This document shows positions 58,333-64,000 of a stretch of DNA of 64,000 nt, in pieces. The notes under the pieces are model-generated. The model was not told the DNA's origin. It did no database searches and saw nothing but the letters and a program-made list of their open reading frames with translations. Source of the DNA: Cryptomeria japonica. Its lineage: Eukaryota > Streptophyta > Pinopsida > Cupressales > Cupressaceae. The first letter of the stretch is position 1, and each line of letters starts with the position of its first letter. The position numbers were made by a program, and so were the translations under genes. Location of the stretch: positions 318,499,456-318,563,455 of the forward strand of contig NC_081407.1 in NCBI RefSeq assembly GCF_030272615.1, written 5' to 3'.

Positions 58333-58624
58333 CTTGGGTCCTAAAAGGTGACATCCCATTTGTCATTATATTCACAAGTTCAAATCCCACAAGAAGTAAG
58401 ATATGTACACCTCATTTGTAGTTTGTAGTGCAGTTAAGTGCCTCTCACAAGGAATACAAGATAGTCCCACATTACTCTCTTGGGCCCTAAAAAGTGACAT
58501 CCCATTTGTCATTATATTCACAAGTTCAAATCCTAGAAAGAAACAAGATATGTACACCTCATTTGTAATTTACAGTGTAGTTAAGTGTCTCTCACAAAGA
58601 ATACATGATAATCCCATATTACTC
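58333..58624 (+). repeat. Two-copy 146-bp tandem repeat upstream of TIR gene copy 2
   Basis: CTTGGGTCCTAAAAGGTGAC at 58333 recurs at 58479 (CTTGGGCCCTAAAAAGTGAC). The rest of the block also matches, including CACAAGTTCAAATCC, a box-B-like word that recalls a tRNA-derived SINE. Unit 1 has a single copy (about 54071-54200). Confidence 0.8.
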
Positions 58625-58879
58625 TGTAAGCCATCCATCTGCAAACCCATAAACCTATAAAAGATCCTTTCCTTTATAGTGGATCATTTCGACGCGGACC
58701 AGAAACTGGCCCACGCGAGTTGCTGCCATTTGAATCAACTTGTGTATTGAAGTCCCAACGTCTACGAGGAAGATGGGACAGCCCCTCATGTCATTATAGT
58801 CTTGCTGTATGGCCTAAACTTTTTGACGTGCTCTGAAACCAATTCCCCTGCTTTTTCATTTCCATGGCGTCCTCTTCAA

Positions 58880-59940
58880 ATGTTAATGAAAATCAGAGTG
58901 TGTCTCAAAATGCTTTGCAGGAAGTGTGACGTATTTATTAATCATCGTGGACTTGACGTTAAACACAAACTTGCGAGCAATATCTACTTTGCTCTTGATG
59001 CCATTGGATTACGCCCTTTTCTTGATGTAGAAGTGCTTGAACCAGGCGTGGCCATACCATCAACAATACAAGAAGCTATGACAAGTGCTTCTCTTCATAT
59101 TTCTATTTTGTCCCACAACTATGCCCAGTCATCTCGGTGTTTGGACGAGCTATCCTTTATGCTCAGAACGGGCACCAAAACCATTCCTATATTCTATCAT
59201 GTGGAGCCTTCTGATGCCCAATGGGTTATTCAAGGCAAAGGAATCTATGCAGATGCATTTTCTGAGCATGAAAAGAAGGGAAGATTTGGTTCTGAGAAGA
59301 TTGAGGAGTGGAAGAGGGCGCTTCATGACATTTCATTTCTCTCCGGCCATGTAGTTAATGACGACATGTGGGTATCCATCAAATGCCATTTTGCCCTGTT
59401 TTTAACTTCCTTACTTCTTTCAGATTATGAATTGTCTCATTTGGAAAGATGTATTGCTGCTGACTGATCTGTTTTCCATTTTGGTTTTTTGTTTCCTTGC
59501 AAATGTTTAGAGCTGAAGGGAGGCTGCTGAAGAGTATTTGCAACGAGGCACTGCAGACCAGGGATGGATTTCCAGTGAAAATTGCCAGATTTCTAATCAG
59601 AACGGATGAACACATGTCTCGTCTGCTAGCTGATACGGATGAAGAATCTGAAAATTCTGAGCAGGATGTTGAAGAGTCTGCGAGTGAATGCTCAGATGAC
59701 ATTCTTTCATCAATGGTTGATAGAGTTAGAGGCTCTGTAAGTGCGTGCTTAAACAGGGTTGAAGTGTCTGTGAATGCGTGCTTAGATAGGGTTGAAGGTT
59801 CTGTAGCTAAATGTGTAGATAGGGCTGAAGGGTCTGTGAATGTGTACTTAGATAAGGTTGAACAATCTGGAGATGAGCCCATCGATGAACTAATTGAAAG
59901 GGGTATGAAGAGGGCATTCATATGGTTCACCGAAGATTAG
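58880..59940 (+). CDS. TIR-domain protein with 11-residue repeats, copy 2 (altered N-terminus, 305 aa)
   Basis: Model: join(58880..59367, 59511..59940). The ATG equivalent to copy 1 (58864) runs into TGA after 21 codons. About 48 bases between it and the TIR domain are lost and replaced by one base, shifting the frame. An ATG at 58880, in the other frame, reads through a short basic Cys-containing leader straight into C-D-V-F-I-N-H-R-G, so a TIR protein may still be made from it. The intron has the same donor GTGGGT after GACAT and acceptor; the split codon is ATA here and ATT in copy 1, both Ile. The TIR box has S-R-C-L-D-E-L instead of S-W-C-L-D-E-L, a Trp-to-Arg change next to the catalytic Glu. 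The C-terminal 11-residue repeats are kept. It could be a working paralogue or an early pseudogene. Confidence 0.62.
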
Positions 59941-60598
59941 CTCGGCATTCATATGGTGTACTTGTATTGTAGCGTATTTCATTAAAATTGGGGGCTGAGT
60001 TTATCATGAATTTATCTAAGGGGGGAGGAAGGGAAGGGGTTTGAAGAGGGCATTCAGATGGTTCATTGAAAATTAGTCTTGGCCACTTACTGACAAGGGC
60101 TGTATTGCAATGCAATTCCTATCAAATAATTTTGTTGGGGGTTTGATCTTTTATTGCAGTATAGTAAATTATTTAAGGGCTTGATCATGAAATGTGTGGA
60201 TGTATGGAATAGCTAGCATCATTTAAAGGTCAAATACATGAAAGCAAAAGGTGTTCACTTTCCACTTAAATTTATGTAAGTCTAAGAGTGATTGAGAAGT
60301 GTTTTAAAATTATCAATAAATCTTAAATTATTTAATTGTATATGATTTTTAGGGGATGTTTATATATTAATGGTATAAAGTTAAAAAAATTTGTTTCAAA
60401 ATTTGAAAATGTAATAAGAAACAAGAGAAGTTTGTGAGGAAGATCATAAAGAAATTGTTTGCCATAACCACAATCTCAAAATTTGTATCATTGTACACCA
60501 TTTTCTCTTGGCCCAACTTCGAAAGACATTGATGTTTAGCTTTCTTCCTAAAAATTTCCTAATGAAGGAGTTCTCAAGGTTTAAAGTAGCTATAAGGA
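59941..60598. other. 3' flank of TIR gene copy 2
   Basis: Corresponds to the unit 1 3' flank with several deletions. It contains the second copy of the gene end (about 60039-60118, coding end plus stop) and AT-rich DNA. No gene is supported. Confidence 0.5.
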
Positions 60599-61004
60599 GA
60601 TATCAAGAGAGGGGAGAGATACAAAGAGACAAGGAGACAAAAAAACAGAGAGAGAGAGATAGAGATAGAGATGGCAAGAGAAAGGGTGAGAGGTAGAAAT
60701 ATAAAGAGATAGACAAAGATAGGGAGGGAGGGAGATAGGGATAGATAGAGAAAAGGAAATATATAGAGGAAGAGGAAGGAGAGAAACGGATAGAGGTAGG
60801 TAGAGGAGAGATAGAGAGAGAAGAGGGGGTAGCAAGGGAATGAGATGGGTAGAGAGGGAGAGATAGAGGAAGGGGGAGAGAGCTAGAGATAGCTCAATAT
60901 ATAGAGGGGGAGAGGGAGAGATATAAAAAGAGCGAGACATAGAGAGGGATAAGGAAAGATATAGGTAGCGAGATGGAGAGATAGGGAGATAGAGGTAAAT
61001 AAAA
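60599..61004 (+). repeat. GA-rich tract, unit 2, left part
   Basis: GAGA/GATA repeats parallel to 56165-56600 of unit 1. The tract is cut by the LTR element whose target duplication TTATG is at 61005-61009. Minus-strand open frames here are repeat artefacts. Confidence 0.88.
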
Positions 61005-61009
61005 TTATG

Positions 61010-61333
61010 TATTGGAGCTGAGGAAAAATCAACTCGCTCCCAAAGATCACCTGCATGCAAACCTATCATAGAAGGAGAAAAGCAAAAAAGCTATGGATGC
61101 CAGGATTCAGAGACCAGAAAAGAGGAGTCATATTGATTGTGCAAGAAGAATGCAATTCAATAATTACAGTTGTTATGAAAATACAAAGAGAGAATCCTTA
61201 TAAGAGGATACTCAAAACCCTAAAGGTGAAAACCTTAAAGAATTATAAGATTCCTAAGTTTAACTTAAGCATAGAGTATAATAGACTAATAATTAAATAA
61301 ATAATTATTAACTAATAAAAGATTACTCTAACA
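61010..61333 (-). repeat. 3' LTR of the small LTR element (left copy)
   Basis: 324 bp, about 90% alike to the right copy by eye. It includes the shared GAGGAGTCATATTGATTGTG and AATTAAATAAATAATTATTA. Confidence 0.88.
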
Positions 61334-63182
61334 CCCCCCCTTAAGATGAACTTAGGGAGTAGCTAAAAAATAACTAAGGACTAAAAAAACCTATTAAAAA
61401 TGCAGGAAAGCAACAATGGGTCTCAACAACTAGGCCTAATGAGGTACCCAAGTACAATAAAATCCCTGTAAAGTGGAGAAAAAGGAGAAAACCCTATGGG
61501 AACAAAACTCCTCTCCAAGAAGAGATTAAAGGTCAAGTGAAGGACTAAGAAGCCTCCAAACAAGAGTGTTCCAGAAGATAGGAACAAAAAAGAAGAGAAT
61601 GAAGAACACCACTGAAGCATGAAATAGCTGCAAACATTGTCGAAGAGTAACTATTGATCTGAAGAACCTCCACTAAAATGGAATATGACCAGGTAGAGAA
61701 GACTATAATCTGCATGAGTGCCCTCAAATGACACTACTTGAATCAAATGGCAAACAAAGGCAAACAACTGAACTCGAAGATACAGATGACATAAAACACC
61801 AAACCCTGAAGAGCTGATCGATTGAACCAATAAAGCATTAGAACAACATGACAAACCTCCCCATAATGCTAAAAAGGGAGAGGGATAGGAACACTGAAAA
61901 AAATGACCAACAAGAACTGCATGATGAAGAACCAGGAATAGCGAATGTGCAGATAAAGTACATAATGTCATGGAAGGAACACTCACTTGACACACATTAT
62001 GAGGCTAATGTCGTGGAAGGAACACTCACGTGACAAAGGTAGATGGCAAACAAAGGCAAACATCAACCCCCCAATGACACTTTATAAGTAGTGCATGTAC
62101 AGTAAAGCACAAGATGTGCAAGATCTCAAGTATCTAATGCATGATGTCACTTTATCTCAGTGCATTTGCATAAATAAAATGCTACAATGATCAGAAGAGA
62201 CAGAAGACTGGAAATAGAAAGAATAGACAAATACGAGACATCCTACTCAAAGAAAGAGATCCGAGGACCTGAAACATCCAAGATATTCACCAATGTGCTA
62301 AAAAGCAAAAAAATTGAATAAAGTATACCTGGAGAAGAATCTAGAAAGAAAACTCATATGAATGGAAAGAACACAAAACACGCTTCCCAATGATATTTTT
62401 TTTTTAAAAAGCGGAGTTCAGATGCTCAAGTTATGTCTCCTGGAGTGCAAAAAGGAACCTCTAGCTTTGACAGCAAAAAATGCCATCAAAAAAGAAAAAT
62501 CAAAATTTCAAACCTCTAGATTTGGATAGAGCTCGAAAATAGATTTCTAACGCCTATTCGTTTTCGAAAAACAGACTCTGTTTGTCCAAGTTATGGCAAA
62601 AAAACCATAAGCCTGTTAAAAACCCTTCAGAAAAAAACTGACACCCTTGCTAGTGGCAAGGAGGTGGTGGCTGGGCAGAGGCTGAGCGGTGGCTGGGCTG
62701 GGCGAGGAGGGTGGAGTAGAGCAGGCAGCGTCCTGGGAGCGGCTCCCGGGGGTGGTGGCGGCTGGGACCGCCATGGTAGCCGCTGGCGGCACTCAAAGGG
62801 CTGGCCCCGACAGTGAACAAACCGCCGGTGGTCAGCGGGGGCGTAACAGCCTAGGCAAGCCATAAAAGTACCTAAAAATATATTTTTTTTCTTCTCGTGT
62901 TGATCTGTGTGCCTGAGGCCGTATGACATGGGGCCTAAATTGTTTTTGCCTCCCGAACACCTGACTCCAAAATAAGTCAAATTTTATATCAAATTTCATG
63001 GAAATGGCCTCCTGAATCCAACCATGAGGTCCTTTTGGCCCCAAAATGTACCAAAAAATTAGCTACCCCTAGAAATGGAAAAAAACAATTGTATAAACCC
63101 CCAAATACACATATTTGAAGAATAAGGCCCAAAACCTCTCATGAAGAGAACAAGGGCATGGAGATCTAGAGCTTTGATACCA
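61334..63182 (-). other. Interior of the small LTR element, with GC-rich patch
   Basis: No gag, protease, reverse transcriptase or integrase motif. A 43-bp duplication (AATGTCRTGGAAGGAACACT at 61964 and 62007) is present. A GC-rich island at 62640-62840 stands out from the AT-rich surroundings. On the minus strand it would read as Pro/Arg-rich sequence, but it has no known domain, so it could be a captured host fragment or chance. Confidence 0.55.
63171..63182 (-). other. Primer-binding site (initiator tRNA-Met type)
   Basis: TGGTATCAAAGC on the minus strand directly adjoins the end of the 5' LTR. It matches the standard plant primer site TGGTATCAGAGC with one change. Confidence 0.85.
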
Positions 63183-63511
63183 TATTGGAGTTGAGGAAAA
63201 ATCAATTTTGTAGCTCCCAAAGATCCCCTAAATGCAAACCTGTCACAGAAAGAGAGAAGCAAAATAGCTATGGAGGTCAAAATTCAGAGATCCAAAAAAG
63301 AGGAGTCATATTGATTGTGCAAGAAGAATGCAATTCAATAATTACAGTTGTTATGAAAATACAAAGAGAAAATCCTTATAAGAGGATACTCGAAACCCTA
63401 AAGGTGAAAACCCTAAAGAATTATAAGATTCTCAAGTTTAGCTTAAGCATAGAGCATAATAGACTAATAATTAAATAAATAATTATTAGCTAATAAAAGA
63501 TTACTCTAACA
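63183..63511 (-). repeat. 5' LTR of the small LTR element (right copy)
   Basis: 329 bp. On the minus strand it begins TGTTAGAG and ends CTCCAATA next to the primer site. Confidence 0.88.
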
Positions 63512-63516
63512 TTATG

Positions 63517-63905
63517 GATAGAAAGAGATAGAGAGAGAAATAAAGATATAGTCAGAAAGATGAATGGAGAGTAATACAATGGGATAAGGAGAGAGATAGG
63601 GAGATAAATGTAGAGAGATATAAAGAAAAGAGATAGAGAGATGAGCAAGAGGGGGATAGAGGGAGAGAGAAATAGAGATCTATAATAGGAGAGTTAAGAG
63701 TGAAGGTAGAGGTAATAAGAAACAGATAGAGAGTGAGAGGGAGAGATAGAGGGGGCAAGAGTGAGAGAAAGGTGATAGGGGCAGGTAATAAAGAGAAATA
63801 TTGAGAGGTGGAGAGGGAGAAAGATAGAGACATACATGTAGAGATAGGCTAGGAGAAATAAGGAGTGTGTCAATATGAGTGAGAGAGATAGATATGGAGA
63901 GAGGT
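63517..63905 (+). repeat. GA-rich tract, unit 2, right part and extension
   Basis: Continues the tract cut by the LTR element: GATAGAAAGAGATAGAGAGA here matches 56618 in unit 1. From about 63715 it extends with further GAGA/GATA repeats not present at the end of unit 1. Confidence 0.85.
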
Positions 63906-63909
63906 AGAG

Positions 63910-64000
63910 GGACACACACACACACACATAATATACATGTATATGTACATATACATATACATATGTATATATATATGTGTGTGTATGTGTATACATACAT
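63910..64000 (+). repeat. Compound (CA)n/(TA)n microsatellite
   Basis: (AC)n at 63911-63927, then ATACATGTATATGTACATAT-like alternating purine-pyrimidine sequence, (TA)n and (GT)n to the end of the window. Such tracts favour slippage and Z-DNA or cruciform forms. Confidence 0.9.

Larger units (their letters stand above)
61010..63511 (-). mobile_element. Small non-autonomous LTR retrotransposon (TRIM/LARD type), TSD TTATG
   Basis: Direct repeats 61010-61333 and 63183-63511 are LTRs. A perfect 5-bp duplication TTATG lies at 61005-61009 and 63512-63516. Read on the minus strand, the LTR runs TGTTAGAG to CTCCAATA. It is followed immediately by TGGTATCAAAGC (63182-63171), an initiator-tRNA-Met primer site. 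At the other end TTAAGGGGGGG (61344-61334) precedes TGTTAGAG as polypurine tract. So the element points left. The 1.85-kb interior has no gag or pol motif. It inserted into the GA tract after the segmental duplication. Confidence 0.9.
56816..63715 (+). repeat. Segmental tandem duplication, unit 2 (interrupted)
   Basis: Second copy of the 4.26-kb unit: upstream DNA 56816-58863, TIR gene 58880-59940, 3' flank, and a GA-rich tract 60599-61004 that resumes at 63517. The break is a 2.5-kb LTR element (61010-63511). The resumed tract matches the end of unit 1 (56610-56800) up to about 63700. Unit 2 also has its own 146-bp local duplication (58333-58624). Confidence 0.85.

Noticed and set aside
62627-62980. 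Pro-rich minus-strand open frame in the small LTR element
   Set aside because: It follows from the GC-rich patch; no start context or domain. Kept only as part of the capture hypothesis.

Overview
This window looks like nuclear DNA from a seed plant, most likely a conifer or other gymnosperm. The reasons are very low gene density, long and heavily decayed Tat-type Ty3/gypsy elements, degenerate telomere-like repeats inside a chromosome arm, and TIR-only proteins with an N-H-R-G-P-D type start. The species cannot be fixed from the sequence alone. Almost everything is transposon or repeat. Three host gene models are supported: a three-exon gene for a chloroplast (probably thylakoid-lumen) protein, and two tandemly duplicated two-exon TIR-domain genes.

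Layout. 1-14635: Tat-lineage Ty3/gypsy retrotransposon whose 5' LTR lies outside the window. It has a gag-pol reading frame (492-8711), an antisense plant-mobile-domain reading frame (12219-10432), a polypurine tract and a 3' LTR (13050-~14635). 14646-20560: a convergent pair of decayed genes, a coiled-coil protein on + and a hAT-like transposase on -. 20639-23057: an unusual array in which GGCGAA / TTCGCC words recur about every 42 bp, with the two outer arms inverted relative to each other. 23058-31187: AT-rich non-coding DNA with degenerate telomere-like repeats, a tRNA-derived SINE and a ~430-bp tandem repeat. 31188-39432: a PIF/Harbinger-like MITE split by a young non-autonomous LTR element (31362-39175, TSD TAAAT) with one intact 1148-codon gag/protease-like ORF. 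39868-46046: a full-length but dead LINE on the - strand with an 11-bp TSD. 47798-49747: the chloroplast-protein gene. 52560-end: a ~4.3-kb tandem segmental duplication, each unit carrying one TIR gene and a GA-rich tract. The second GA tract is split by a 2.5-kb non-autonomous LTR element (61010-63511, TSD TTATG).

How it fits together. In the first 20 kb, four long reading frames (gag-pol, antisense PMD, coiled-coil, hAT-like) contain 24 in-frame stops and no frameshift. Essentially all the stops can be read as CGA, CAG or CAA changed by C-to-T, which is what decay of methylated, silenced DNA looks like. The most novel-looking structure is the 42-bp-period array beside the hAT-like gene. It may be a set of protein-binding sites, possibly the end of a two-gene DNA transposon, or a fold-back-type element of its own. 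The TIR genes also deserve attention, because their C-terminus is a run of 11-residue repeats.
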